Notes under the pieces: model-generated
Database searches by the model: none
What the model was told of the DNA's origin: nothing
The model's input: only the letters and a program-made list of their open reading frames with translations
Program-made: the position numbers and the translations under genes
Shown here: piece by piece, positions 8,141 to 19,966 of the stretch
Layout: each line of letters begins with the position of its first letter
Position numbering within the stretch: the stretch's first letter is position 1
Source: Tessaracoccus sp. SD287
Lineage (GTDB): Bacteria > Actinomycetota > Actinomycetes > Propionibacteriales > Propionibacteriaceae
Reading direction: 5' to 3'
Assembly (NCBI RefSeq): GCF_017355265.1
Contig: NZ_JADIJQ010000003.1
Coordinates: forward strand, 62,001-126,000
Length of the DNA: 64,000 bases

Positions 8141-8776
8141 ATGGCTGACACACTGGGGGCTGCATGGGCCCTGGACTGGATCAAGCGGGCGGCCGAGGTT
8201 GCCACGGCCAAGCGCGAGGAACTGACCGACCTCGACCGCGCCATTGGCGACGGTGACCACGGCTCGAACCTGGACCGCGGTTTCAAGGCAGTCCTGGCCA
8301 AGTTGGAGGGCGTCGAGGCGACCACCGCCGAGGACATCCTGAAGCCCACCGCGATGACGCTCATCTCGACCGTCGGCGGCGCCTCGGGTGCGCTCTACGG
8401 CACCGCCTTCCTGCGTGCCTCCAAGGCCGGCGCCCAGGACCTCGACGGCGCGGGGGTCGTGGCCCTCATGCAGGCTGCCCTGGACGGCATCCTGCAGCGT
8501 GGCAAGGCCGAGGTCGGCGAAAAGACCATGGTCGACGCCTGGACGCCGGCGATCGCTGCCGGCAATGAGGCAGCCACGGCCGGCAAGTCGCCGGCCGAGG
8601 TGCTCGACGCGATGGCCACGGCTGCCCAGGCGGGCGCCGAGACCACCGATCCGCTGGTCGCCCGCAAGGGACGCGCCAGCTACCTCGGTGAGCGTTCGGC
8701 CGACCATCGCGACCCCGGTGCCCAGTCCACGGCCTACCTGCTGCGCGCCGCCGCTGACGCCGCTGCCGCAGTCTGA
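8141..8776 (+). CDS. dhaL: PTS-type dihydroxyacetone kinase, DhaL subunit
   Basis: Nucleotide-binding partner of DhaK: tightly bound ADP is rephosphorylated and transfers phosphate to DhaK-bound dihydroxyacetone. The 211-residue Dak2 domain carries the metal-binding aspartates in DLDRAIGDGDHGSN (about 28-41), the phosphate-contacting GGASGALYGTAF segment (about 77-88) and the GEKTMVDAW helix (about 126-134). AGAGGA lies 7 nt before the ATG. It is the last gene of the operon; a GC-rich hairpin follows the stop codon. Confidence 0.94.
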   Translation: MADTLGAAWALDWIKRAAEVATAKREELTDLDRAIGDGDHGSNLDRGFKAVLAKLEGVEATTAEDILKPTAMTLISTVGGASGALYGTAFLRASKAGAQDLDGAGVVALMQAALDGILQRGKAEVGEKTMVDAWTPAIAAGNEAATAGKSPAEVLDAMATAAQAGAETTDPLVARKGRASYLGERSADHRDPGAQSTAYLLRAAADAAAAV

Positions 8777-8804
8777 GCCGCGCACCGCTCTGCTGAGCAC
8801 AGCG

Positions 8805-8841
8805 CCGAGGGCCGGTGGGAGATCCTCCCGCCGACCCTCGG
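8805..8841. terminator. Bidirectional hairpin between dhaL and fmt
   Basis: CCGAGGG-CC-GGTGGGAG pairs with CTCCCGCC-GA-CCCTCGG around a 3-nt loop: 15 pairs (one G-U) with a 2-nt internal mismatch. On the plus strand it is followed by TGCGTTGTGTGTG, only modestly T-rich. It lies between two convergent genes and probably serves both. Confidence 0.75.
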
Positions 8842-8872
8842 TGCGTTGTGTGTGCGTCAGTGGTGTGTGCGG

Positions 8873-9805
8873 TCAGCTGAGCAGGGACTCCGGCCCGAGC
8901 TGGGTGCCGCGGGCCCAGTCGGCGCCGGCCATCGACTTCTTCCCGGCGGCCTTCACCCGCAGCAGTTCCAGGGGGCCGGTGCCGGTGCCCACCCACAGAT
9001 GACGCTTGTCGGCGGCCAGAGCGCCCGGGGCCAGGGTGGGCGCCGCCCACGGGTCGTCGGGTTCGGCAATCTGTTCGACCTTGAAGACGTCATCCCCCAG
9101 GAGCCCCCAGGCGCCGGGAGCCGGGGTGACGGCACGAATGTGGCGCGAGACCTGCTCCCTGTCGAGGTTCCAGTCGATATGGGCGTCCTCGGTGCTGATC
9201 TTGGCTGCGGTGGTCACGCCGTCCTCGGACTGGGGGGTGGGCTCGACGCCGGCGGCAATGTCGTCAAAGGTCTGCACCAACAGGGGCCCGCCGGCGTGGG
9301 CGAGCTCGCCCAACAGCTGGCCGGAGGTGGCCGTCGAGCTGATCATCATGGTCATGCTGCGATAGACCGGCCCGGCGTCCAATGGCTTGACGATGCGGAA
9401 GGTGGTGGCACCGGTCTTCAGGTCACCGGCCAGGATGGCCCGCTGCACCGGCGCCGCACCCCGCCAGCGTGGCAGCAGCGAGAAGTGCAGGTTCACCCAC
9501 CCGTGCGGCACCAGGTCGAGCGCTGACTGAGGCAGCAACGCCCCGTAGGCGACGACGGCGACCGCGTCCAGGTCCCACTGGGCCAGCTGGTCCTGGAAGT
9601 CGGGGTCACGGGGGTGGGCGGGTTTCAGCACGGGCAGCCCCAATGCCTCGGCCCGGTCGGCAACCTCGGAGGCCTTGAGCTTCTTGCCGCGACCGGACGC
9701 CGCGTCGGGTCGGGTGATGACTCCGACGACGTCGTGGGGTGAGTCGACCAGCGACTCCAGGGCGGGCACGGCGACCTGCGGGGTTCCTGCGAATGCGATC
9801 CTCAT
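8873..9805 (-). CDS. fmt: Methionyl-tRNA formyltransferase
   Basis: Formylates initiator Met-tRNA using 10-formyltetrahydrofolate. The 310-residue protein begins with the family start MRIAFAGTPQVAVPAL and contains the catalytic-core signature HFSLLPRWRGAAPVQRA (about 109-125), with the conserved Asn and His; the C-terminal half forms the tRNA-binding beta-barrel. It lies downstream of priA, whose stop is 29 nt upstream. TAGGGT ends 9 nt before the ATG, so an additional near-leaderless promoter is possible. Confidence 0.96.
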   Translation of the reverse strand: MRIAFAGTPQVAVPALESLVDSPHDVVGVITRPDAASGRGKKLKASEVADRAEALGLPVLKPAHPRDPDFQDQLAQWDLDAVAVVAYGALLPQSALDLVPHGWVNLHFSLLPRWRGAAPVQRAILAGDLKTGATTFRIVKPLDAGPVYRSMTMMISSTATSGQLLGELAHAGGPLLVQTFDDIAAGVEPTPQSEDGVTTAAKISTEDAHIDWNLDREQVSRHIRAVTPAPGAWGLLGDDVFKVEQIAEPDDPWAAPTLAPGALAADKRHLWVGTGTGPLELLRVKAAGKKSMAGADWARGTQLGPESLLS

Positions 9806-9834
9806 GGTGGTGCCACCCTAGTCGGAGCAGACCC

Positions 9835-11868
9835 TCACGAAAGCTGGTTGGGGTCGACCCGCACCCGCACCGGCGGGGACTTGCGCGCCGACCCGATGGC
9901 CAGGCCCGCCCGGACCCGTCGCACCAACTCCGTGGCCTGCGCCGGTGGCACCCGCAGGGTCAGCCGCTGCGTCGTCTCGTCGGCGCCCGGCACCGGTCCC
10001 AGCACGTCGAGCCCCTCCAGCGGTTCGGTGACCTGGGCCCCTGGCAGCAGGTCGGGTTCGGGCAGCAGCCGCGCCGCCGCCACCAGGGTCTCGATGGCCT
10101 CGGCGCTGCCCTCGATCTGGACGAACCGCAACGCGGGCGGGAACCCGGCCTCGCGCCGGTCGTCCAGTTCTCGGGCGGCCAGCGTCGCCGGGTCGGTGCG
10201 CACCAACGCCTGTAGCGGGCGGGCCTCGGACGGGCCGACGGCGCAGACGCTGCCGCCCTGCTCACCGGGACGCACCAGGGCCACCGTGTTCAGCCAGCGA
10301 CGCAGCGCCTCCTCCGAGGCGCGCAGGTCCGCGCGGGCCAGCAACAGCGTGGTGTCGAGCAGCAGCGCGGCGGCATACCCGCCCCGGGCCACGGGTTCGG
10401 CGCCGGGAGTCGCGATGACCAACTGGGGTGTGTCGTCGACGCCCTCGACGACATGACCCCGGGAACTGTCAACCACCCGGACGCCGGGGAAGGCCCGGCC
10501 GAACTCTTCGGCGGTGCGTTCGGCGCCGACCAGCGGCGCCCGCAGTTCGGTGCCCTGGCAAGTGGTGCACCGGAATGATCCGCTGACCCGTCCGCACCAC
10601 CCGCAGTCCAGCACCGCACCCTGCTTTGCCCGACGCAGCGGTCCGTGGCAGGCATGGCAGCGGGCCGAGGCGTGGCAGCGGGCGCAGGCCAGCGCCACGG
10701 CATACCCGGTGCGGGCGACCTGCACCAGCACCGGTCCCTGCGTCAGGCCGGTGCGGACGGTGGCGAACGCCTCGGCAGGGATGCGCACCTGGCGGGCCAG
10801 CGGGTCGCGTTCCAGGGCCCAGTCCGAGGCGCCGGCAATGCTGAGGGCCGGCGTCGCCCGCCGCAGTGCCGCACGCTCCATGACCAGCGGCACCAGCCAG
10901 CCGGTCTCGACCCAGCGCTGCACCTCGGTGCTGCGGGCGTGGCTGGCGACCAGCAGGGCCGCCTGCTGCTGCACCGCCCGGATGGCGAGCACGTCGCGGG
11001 CGTGCAGGTAGGGCGAGCGGGGTTCGGCGTGCAGGTCGTCCCCGTCGTCCCAGATGGCCACCAGTCCGCAGTCGTCGATGGGGGCCATGGCCGCCGAGCG
11101 GGTGCCCACCACGATCCGGGCATGGCCGCGGCTGACGGCCAGGTAGTTGCGATAGCGGGCCGACGGGCCCAGGTCGGCGTGCAGCACCGCCACGGTGCCC
11201 TCGCCGAACCGCGTGACCAGGGCTGTCTCGGCGACCGTCAGGTCACGCTGGTCGGGTACCACCACCAGCGCCCGGCGGCCGCTGGCCAGGCAGGCGGCGA
11301 CGGCCTGGGCGAAGCCTTCGGCCCAGTCCCCCACCGCGGCCGTCACCGGCGGCACCTGCCAGAACGCCCGGGGCCCCTCGCCGGACTCCAGCGCCTGCAG
11401 GAACCCGGCCGAGTGCTGGGCGGCGTCCAGGGGGCCGGTCGCGGGTGAGGGCTGCGGTTCGGGCACTGGCCATGGCGACCGGGTGGCCTTCTCGGTGGTG
11501 GCGTGGCGCGGCGGCACCGCCAGCCGCACCACGTCGGCGAAGGTGCCGCACCAGTGCTCGGCCACCGCCCGGCACAGGCGCACCTGGCCGGGGCTGAGGA
11601 CAGGTTCGGGCGAGATCACCTTGTCCAGGGGCGACAGTTCGGCGTCCTGCTCGGACTGCTCGACGACCTCGATGATGTAGCCCGAGGCCACCCGCCCGGC
11701 GAATCTCACCCGCACCCGCACCCCGGGCTGGGCGTCGGCGGCCAACGAAGCGGGAATGCGGTAGTCGAACCAGCGGTCCAGGTGCGTCAGGGGCATGTCG
11801 ACGGCCACCCGCGCCACCCGCGCCACGGGGGCCCCGGGTGCTGCCGCGGGTGTGCCGGTCTCATTCAT
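9835..11868 (-). CDS. priA: PriA-like primosomal protein, helicase motifs degenerate
   Basis: Homologue of the replication-restart protein PriA, about 677 residues. The N-terminal DNA-binding domain is recognisable (DMPLTHLDRWFDYRIP, near 28; SGYIIEVVEQSE). The zinc-binding cluster has paired cysteines in CARCH, CHACH, CGWCG and CTTCQ (about 390-435). The ATPase core is eroded: no GxxxxGKT Walker A is present where it is expected (PPVTAAVGDWAEG), and the DEAH box is replaced by IWDDGDD. Loss of helicase motifs is known for actinobacterial PriA, so it is probably a structural or loading factor. ATG 11868 is preceded by an in-frame GTG at 11871; TAGTCT lies 8 nt upstream of the ATG. Confidence 0.9.
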   Translation of the reverse strand: MNETGTPAAAPGAPVARVARVAVDMPLTHLDRWFDYRIPASLAADAQPGVRVRVRFAGRVASGYIIEVVEQSEQDAELSPLDKVISPEPVLSPGQVRLCRAVAEHWCGTFADVVRLAVPPRHATTEKATRSPWPVPEPQPSPATGPLDAAQHSAGFLQALESGEGPRAFWQVPPVTAAVGDWAEGFAQAVAACLASGRRALVVVPDQRDLTVAETALVTRFGEGTVAVLHADLGPSARYRNYLAVSRGHARIVVGTRSAAMAPIDDCGLVAIWDDGDDLHAEPRSPYLHARDVLAIRAVQQQAALLVASHARSTEVQRWVETGWLVPLVMERAALRRATPALSIAGASDWALERDPLARQVRIPAEAFATVRTGLTQGPVLVQVARTGYAVALACARCHASARCHACHGPLRRAKQGAVLDCGWCGRVSGSFRCTTCQGTELRAPLVGAERTAEEFGRAFPGVRVVDSSRGHVVEGVDDTPQLVIATPGAEPVARGGYAAALLLDTTLLLARADLRASEEALRRWLNTVALVRPGEQGGSVCAVGPSEARPLQALVRTDPATLAARELDDRREAGFPPALRFVQIEGSAEAIETLVAAARLLPEPDLLPGAQVTEPLEGLDVLGPVPGADETTQRLTLRVPPAQATELVRRVRAGLAIGSARKSPPVRVRVDPNQLS

Positions 11869-11882
11869 CACCAGACAGACTA

Positions 11883-11912
11883 GGGCCGGTCACCGACAAC
11901 GGTGACCGGCCC
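11883..11912. terminator. Hairpin between metK and priA
   Basis: GGGCCGGTCACC and GGTGACCGGCCC form a perfect 12-bp stem with loop GACAAC. On the minus strand it follows metK and is trailed by TAGTCTGTCT, a weak T-rich tail, so it is a likely terminator or attenuator between metK and priA. Confidence 0.7.
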
Positions 11913-11921
11913 CGGGCAGGC

Positions 11922-11930
11922 TGTGGACAA
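11922..11930 (-). promoter_or_regulatory. DnaA-box-like sequence
   Basis: TTGTCCACA on the minus strand matches the DnaA box consensus used by high-GC actinobacteria. It lies in non-coding DNA directly after the metK stop codon. Confidence 0.4.
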
Positions 11931-11935
11931 CCTCG

Positions 11936-13123
11936 TCAGCGGACCACGCGGGCCAGCTGCTCGGCACGGTCGGTGCGCTCCCAGGTCATTTCGGGCAGGT
12001 CGCGGCCGAAGTGGCCGTAGGCCGACAGCTTGGAGTAGATCGGGCGCAGCAGGTCGAGGTCACGGATGATCGCGGCCGGGCGCAGGTCAAAGGTCTCCAG
12101 AATGGCTTCGCGAATCCGGTCCTCGGGCACCCGGTTGGTGCCGGCGCAGTCGACGTAGAACCCGACGGGCTGGGCCTTGCCGATGGCGTAGGCCACCTGG
12201 ACCTCGCACCGGTCGGCCAAACCAGAGGCGACGACGTTCTTGGCGATCCAGCGCATCGCGTAGGCGGCCGAGCGGTCGACCTTGGACGGGTCCTTGCCCG
12301 AGAAGGCGCCACCGCCGTGACGGGCGTAGCCGCCGTAGGTGTCCACGATGATCTTGCGGCCGGTCAGGCCGGCGTCACCCATGGGGCCACCAATGACGAA
12401 GCGGCCGGTGGGGTTGATGAACTCCTTGAAGTCACCGGCCAGTCCGTAGCGTTCCAGGACGGGGGCCAGGACGTGCCGGCGCAGGTCGGGGACCAGCGTG
12501 GCGTCCAGGTCAATTTCGGGGGCGTGCTGGGTGCTGACCACGACGGTGTCGAGTCCCCGCACCCGTCCCTGGTCGTCGTAGTCGATGGTGACCTGGGTCT
12601 TGCCGTCGGGACGCAGGTAGTCCAGGGTGCCGTCCTTGCGCACCTCGGTCAACCGCTCCGCCAGACGGTGGGCCAGGTCGATCGGCAGCGGCATCAGCGA
12701 CTCGGTCTCGTTGCAGGCATAGCCGAACATCAGTCCCTGGTCACCGGCGCCCTGCTCGTCGAGCAGGTCGACCGAGTTGCCCAGCCGCTGTTCGATGCCG
12801 GAGTCGACGCCTTGGGCAATGTCGGGCGACTGCGAGCCAATCGCGACGCTGACCCCGCACGAGTTGCCGTCGAAGCTCTTCTCCGACGAGTCGTAGCCAA
12901 TGTCGATGATGGTCTTGCGGGCGATGCCGTAGACGTCGGCGTAGGCCTCGGTGCGGACCTCACCGGCGACCATCACCAGCCCGGTGGTGACCAGCGTCTC
13001 GACAGCGGCGCGGCTGTTCGGGTCCTGGGCCAACAGGGCGTCCAGCACCCCGTCCGAAATGGCGTCGGCAACCTTGTCGGGGTGTCCCTCGGTGACCGAT
13101 TCTGAGGTGAAGAGCCTGCTCAT
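11936..13123 (-). CDS. metK: S-adenosylmethionine synthetase
   Basis: Makes S-adenosylmethionine from methionine and ATP. The 395-residue protein has all signature segments: [20 protein letters not shown] (about 5-24) with the ATP-binding His and Asp, the hexapeptide GAGDQG (about 128-133), and the phosphate-binding loop [19 protein letters not shown] (about 270-288). AGGA lies 8 nt before ATG 13123. It follows rpoZ, where many actinobacteria carry coaBC (dfp) in between; that gene is absent here. Confidence 0.97.
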   Translation of the reverse strand: MSRLFTSESVTEGHPDKVADAISDGVLDALLAQDPNSRAAVETLVTTGLVMVAGEVRTEAYADVYGIARKTIIDIGYDSSEKSFDGNSCGVSVAIGSQSPDIAQGVDSGIEQRLGNSVDLLDEQGAGDQGLMFGYACNETESLMPLPIDLAHRLAERLTEVRKDGTLDYLRPDGKTQVTIDYDDQGRVRGLDTVVVSTQHAPEIDLDATLVPDLRRHVLAPVLERYGLAGDFKEFINPTGRFVIGGPMGDAGLTGRKIIVDTYGGYARHGGGAFSGKDPSKVDRSAAYAMRWIAKNVVASGLADRCEVQVAYAIGKAQPVGFYVDCAGTNRVPEDRIREAILETFDLRPAAIIRDLDLLRPIYSKLSAYGHFGRDLPEMTWERTDRAEQLARVVR

Positions 13124-13161
13124 GGTGTTTCCTTGCTGCTCGGCGAAGAGCCGGGCCTATC

Positions 13162-13176
13162 CGCGACCTGGTCGCG
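13162..13176. repeat. Perfect inverted repeat in rpoZ-metK gap
   Basis: CGCGACC-T-GGTCGCG, 7-bp arms around a single central base, in the 75-bp gap upstream of metK. A one-base centre suits a protein-binding palindrome better than an RNA hairpin. No regulator can be assigned. Confidence 0.45.
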
Positions 13177-13198
13177 ATGGGGGTGGTCGGACGCGAGG

Positions 13199-13552
13199 TC
13201 AGGCCGGGTCGACGGGACCGAGGTCACCGAACGGGTCGTCCATGCCGAAGTCGGGGGTGGCGACAGCGGCCTCGGCGCGGGCGGCAGCCTCGGCCTCGGG
13301 GTCGATCTGGGTGTATTCGAGCACGCCTGCCTGGACCTCGCGCAGCGCGATGGACAGCGGCTTCTCCTGGACGCCGGTCTCGACCAGCGGGCCAACGTTC
13401 TCGAGCAGGCCCTCACCCAGCTGCGAGTAGTACGCGTTGATCTGGCGGGCGCGCTTGGCGGCGAACAGCACCAGTCGGTACTTCGAGTCGACCTGGTCAA
13501 GCAGTTCGTCGACCGGCGGGTTGGTAATGCCTTCAGGAGCGTTGGTGGTCAC
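13199..13552 (-). CDS. rpoZ: RNA polymerase omega subunit
   Basis: Small subunit that stabilises the beta' subunit during RNA polymerase assembly. The conserved core is unmistakable: [21 protein letters not shown] (about 8-28), [18 protein letters not shown] (about 31-48) and [14 protein letters not shown] (about 62-75). About 117 residues from GTG 13552, chosen because AAAGGGA lies just upstream; a longer frame from 13597 would add 15 residues that do not look like the family. The acidic, Ala-rich tail after residue 85 is lineage-specific. Part of mihF-gmk-rpoZ, 41 nt after gmk. Confidence 0.95.
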   Translation of the reverse strand: MTTNAPEGITNPPVDELLDQVDSKYRLVLFAAKRARQINAYYSQLGEGLLENVGPLVETGVQEKPLSIALREVQAGVLEYTQIDPEAEAAARAEAAVATPDFGMDDPFGDLGPVDPA

Positions 13553-13559
13553 TATGTCC

Positions 13560-13571
13560 CTTTCGCGAAAG
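13560..13571. repeat. Perfect 12-bp palindrome before rpoZ
   Basis: CTTTCGCGAAAG is self-complementary. On the minus strand its end provides the AAAG of the rpoZ ribosome-binding site, so folding or protein binding here could affect rpoZ translation. Confidence 0.4.
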
Positions 13572-13593
13572 ACGGGGGTGCGGAGCCATCGGC

Positions 13594-14172
13594 TCACAGA
13601 CCTGTCAACTCTACCAAACGGTCAACGGTTTCCTCGATTTCACCGTTCACCAGCACCTCGTCGAAGGCCGACTGCGACTCCAGTTCCAGCCTGGCGGTGG
13701 CCAGTCGCTCTTCCTGCTGCTCGGCGGTCTCGGTGCCGCGGCCGACCAGCCGGCGGACCAGTTCGTCCCAGCTCGGCGGAGCCAGGAAGATGTGGACGGC
13801 TTCGGGATAGCTCTGCCGCACCTGACGGGCGCCCTGCAGGTCGATCTCGAGGATGACCACCTCGCCCCGGGCGACGGCCTGCTCGACGGGCACACGGGGG
13901 GTGCCGTACCGGGCACGCTGGTGGACGACCGCCCACTCCAGCAGCCCGCCGTCGGCGACCATCCGGTCAAAGGTGGCGTCGTCGACGAAGTGGTAGTGCA
14001 CCCCGTCGACCTCGCCGGGACGCGGCGGCCTGGTCGTCGCCGAGACCGACACGAAGATCTCGGGGTGACGCTCGCGCAGCCGACCGCAGACGGTGCCCTT
14101 GCCGACAGCCGTCGGCCCCGAGACCACGAACACGCCACCAGCCGACCCAGCAGAACCCTCAGAGATGCTCAT
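13594..14172 (-). CDS. gmk: Guanylate kinase
   Basis: Phosphorylates GMP to GDP with ATP. Residues 15-23 form the P-loop GPTAVGKGT. The GMP-binding region [17 protein letters not shown] follows (about 45-61), and the lid arginines are in [10 protein letters not shown] (about 145-154). About 192 residues, typical of the family. Start taken at ATG 14172; an in-frame ATG at 14181 is equally possible because neither has a clear ribosome-binding site. An open frame continues upstream to 14331, but it overlaps mihF and is low-complexity, so it is not used. It follows mihF by 58 nt. Confidence 0.95.
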   Translation of the reverse strand: MSISEGSAGSAGGVFVVSGPTAVGKGTVCGRLRERHPEIFVSVSATTRPPRPGEVDGVHYHFVDDATFDRMVADGGLLEWAVVHQRARYGTPRVPVEQAVARGEVVILEIDLQGARQVRQSYPEAVHIFLAPPSWDELVRRLVGRGTETAEQQEERLATARLELESQSAFDEVLVNGEIEETVDRLVELTGL

Positions 14173-14230
14173 CGGGGCCATTCTGCCGCGTCGCGGGCGT
14201 GGTCGCCACACGGGCCACGGCCGTGGGCGC

Positions 14231-14542
14231 TCAGCTGAACTGGTCGCGGAGGCCGGCGATCTGGTGGCGTCCCAGGCCCCGGATGCGCCGGTTCTGGCTG
14301 ATCTCGAGTCGTTCCATGACGTCGGCGGCACGCTTCTCGCCCACCCGAGGCAGTGACTTCAACAGGTCAGCAACCTTCATGTGGGCCAGGACGTCCTGCT
14401 GCAGGGCCAGGTCGATGGCACCGGACAGGGTCACCTCACCGCTGCGCACCCGCTGCTTCAGCTCGGCACGGGCGCGACGAGCAGCAGTGGCGGCCGCCCG
14501 AGCAGCCTCGAGCTGCTCAGGAGTCAATGAGGGGATAGCCAT
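14231..14542 (-). CDS. mihF: Actinobacterial integration host factor (MIHF)
   Basis: Nucleoid-associated DNA-binding protein of the mycobacterial IHF family, unrelated in sequence to E. coli IHF. 103 residues starting MAIPSLTPEQLEAAR; the helical arm AAATAARRARAELKQRVRSG (about 16-35) is followed by the S13-like helix-two-turn-helix region LPRVGEKRAADVMERL (about 64-79) and RIRGLGRHQ. The start at ATG 14542 has an excellent GGAGGAG 7 nt upstream; 27 further codons upstream are discarded. First gene of mihF-gmk-rpoZ with its own promoter. Confidence 0.95.
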   Translation of the reverse strand: MAIPSLTPEQLEAARAAATAARRARAELKQRVRSGEVTLSGAIDLALQQDVLAHMKVADLLKSLPRVGEKRAADVMERLEISQNRRIRGLGRHQIAGLRDQFS

Positions 14543-14568
14543 GTGAGCTCCTCCGAGGTCCGCACCGG

Positions 14569-14597
14569 TGAATACTCGCCGGTAGCCAGTGTGACAA
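14569..14597 (-). promoter_or_regulatory. Promoter of mihF-gmk-rpoZ
   Basis: TTGTCA (14592-14597), 17-nt spacer, TATTCA (14569-14574) on the minus strand: the best sigma-70-like promoter in the window. Predicted leader is about 20 nt, including the GGAGGAG site. Confidence 0.7.
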
Positions 14598-14675
14598 GGC
14601 CAAACTACATCCCCGAGGGCCACCGTTGGCAGGTTTGGAACGCTGAGATTTTGACCAGTGGCGACGCCCCGCGGT

Positions 14676-15485
14676 TCAGCGTTCCGAGACCGCCCGGGCA
14701 GCAGCCCTCAGCCCCTCGGGGTCGGGGCCGGCGCTGAGCACATCGCGGCTGGCGGTCGGCAGCAGCCGCAGGCCCGGCGCGGTGAAAACCTTCGCCAGTC
14801 CGCTGACGGTGCCGCCCTGGGCGCCGATGCCCGGCACCAGGATCGAGCCGGTGAACCCATCCAGGTCAATGCGCAGGTCGTCGTGGGTGCCCCCCACGAC
14901 CAGGCCGACGTGGTGGTCCCCGGCGGCATTCTCGGCCTGGGCGCTGGCAATGATGGCCTGGGCCACCGAGTCGGCGCCGTCGGTGGGACGCGACAACTGC
15001 ACCTGGTGCCCTTCGGGGTTGGAGGTGCGGGCCAGCACGTAGACCCCGCGGCCCTGGTCGCGGGCCATGTCCAGGGCCGGTCGCAAGGACTCGAAGCCGA
15101 GGAAGGGCGACAGGGTGATCGCGTCGACCGCCAACGGGGCCCCGTCGCACAGGTAGGCCTGGGCGTAGCCGGCCATGGTCGAACCAATGTCGCCGCGCTT
15201 GGCGTCCAGCAGCGACAAGGCGCCACCATCGCGGATGTCGACGAGCACCTGCTCCAGCACGGCGATGCCGCGGGCGCCGTGGACCTCGAAGAAGGCCGAC
15301 TGCGGTTTGAAGATGGGCACCTGCCCGACCAGCGCCTCGACGACGCTGCGGGCGAAGCGCTCCAGCCCCTTGACGTCGGCGTCCAGGCCCCACTGGGCCA
15401 GCAGCCCGGGGTGCGGGTCAATGCCCACGCACAGCGGTCCGCGGGCGGCAACCAGGGCGTCAAGGCGGTCGCGGTAGCTGGTCAT
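14676..15485 (-). CDS. pyrF: Orotidine 5'-phosphate decarboxylase (type 2)
   Basis: Last step of UMP synthesis. The 269-residue protein belongs to the longer, mycobacterial-type branch: CVGIDPHPGLLAQWGL (about 19-34), substrate-binding IFKPQSAFFE (about 58-67) and the catalytic LLDAKRGDIGST (about 92-103), with the Asp-Lys pair. The ATG overlaps the pyrD stop codon by one base (TGATG), so translation of pyrD and pyrF is coupled. No terminator is seen before the mihF promoter. Confidence 0.95.
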   Translation of the reverse strand: MTSYRDRLDALVAARGPLCVGIDPHPGLLAQWGLDADVKGLERFARSVVEALVGQVPIFKPQSAFFEVHGARGIAVLEQVLVDIRDGGALSLLDAKRGDIGSTMAGYAQAYLCDGAPLAVDAITLSPFLGFESLRPALDMARDQGRGVYVLARTSNPEGHQVQLSRPTDGADSVAQAIIASAQAENAAGDHHVGLVVGGTHDDLRIDLDGFTGSILVPGIGAQGGTVSGLAKVFTAPGLRLLPTASRDVLSAGPDPEGLRAAARAVSER

Positions 15486-16623
15486 CAGTTCTCCTGGTGG
15501 TCGAGCAGCTGGTGGTCGGGCAGCGGCAGGGCGGCCAGCGCCGCAGCGATGCCGCGGACCAGGGCAGGCCCGGAGTAGATGAAGCCGGTGTAGACCTGCA
15601 CCAGGCTGGCCCCGGCCTCGCGCAGGGCCACGGCATCGGCGGGGGTCATCACCCCACCGGAACCGATGATCGGCAACCGGGTGGTCCGGGCCAGGTAGCC
15701 GACCACCTCGCGGGCCCGCAACGTCAGGGGGGCGCCGCTCAGGCCGCCGACCTCGGACGCGGCAGCCGAACGCAGCGGGCTGCCGTCGGCGCGGGTGCGG
15801 CCGGTGGTGGTGTTGGTGGCGATGATGGCGTCGATGCCGGTGGCCTCGGCGGCGGCGACCACGTCGTCCAGTTCGGCCCAGCTCAGTTCCGGGGCCACCT
15901 TCACCCAGATCGGGACGGGGTTCTCGTGGTGGATGTCGCGGCGGGTCTCGTCAAGTTCGGCGAACAGGTCCTGCAGCGCCGAGCGGGTCTGCAGGTCGCG
16001 GAGCCCAGGGGTATTGGGGCTGGACACGTTGATGGCCACGTAGTCGGCGACAGGGGCAACGTTGCGCAGCGCGCGGGTGTAGTCGTCGACGGCGAACTCG
16101 TTGGCGGTGAGCTTGTTGCGCCCGATGCTGACCCCGATCGGGATGCCCAGCGCGCCATTGCCGCGCTCGACGCCCAGCATGGTCAGCCGGTTGGCCAGCG
16201 CCGCCGACCCCTCGTTGTTGAAACCCATCCTGTTGATGACGGCGCGGTCGTCGACCAGCCGGAACATTCGCGGGGACGGGTTGCCCGGCTGCGGGCGCGG
16301 GGTGACGGTGCCCAGCTCGGCGAACCCGAAGCCGAGCGCGGCCCAGGCGCGGGCCGCGTGGGCGTCCTTGTCGAGACCGGCGGCCAGGCCCACCGGGTTG
16401 GGGAACCGCAGCCCGCTGACCTCGACGGGGTCATCGCTGGGGCCGAGCACCGCACGCGCTGCCCTGATCGCGGGCCCGGGCAGCATGCCCAGCCCCTCGA
16501 CCATGGCGTGGTGGATGCGTTCGGGGTCGCCGCCGGCATAGCGGAACAGCCAGGGCCGCACGGCGCCGGTGTAGCCGGCGTGCAGCCCCCTGGTCCACCA
16601 CTGACCGGTGCGGCCCCCGGCGC

Positions 16624-16627
<4 letters not shown>
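15485..16627 (-). CDS. pyrD: Dihydroorotate dehydrogenase (quinone), class 2
   Basis: Oxidises dihydroorotate to orotate with quinone as acceptor at the membrane. Class 2 is shown by the N-terminal extension ([19 protein letters not shown], about 24-42) and by FNNEG and [10 protein letters not shown] (about 180-200) with the class 2 catalytic Ser; FMN contacts are in IGVSIGRNK and NTTTGR. 380 residues. Its ATG overlaps the carB stop by 3 bases (ATGA), and its stop overlaps the pyrF start. Confidence 0.95.
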
Positions 16628-19965
<3,338 letters not shown>

Positions 19966-19966
19966 G

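Noticed and set aside
13124-13198. SAM riboswitch upstream of metK
   Set aside because: The gap is 75 bp and lacks the conserved core of SAM-I, SAM-II or SAM-IV; only a short palindrome is present.
14173-14331. Longer N-terminus of Gmk
   Set aside because: It would overlap mihF by 100 bases and is Arg/Pro/Ser low-complexity.
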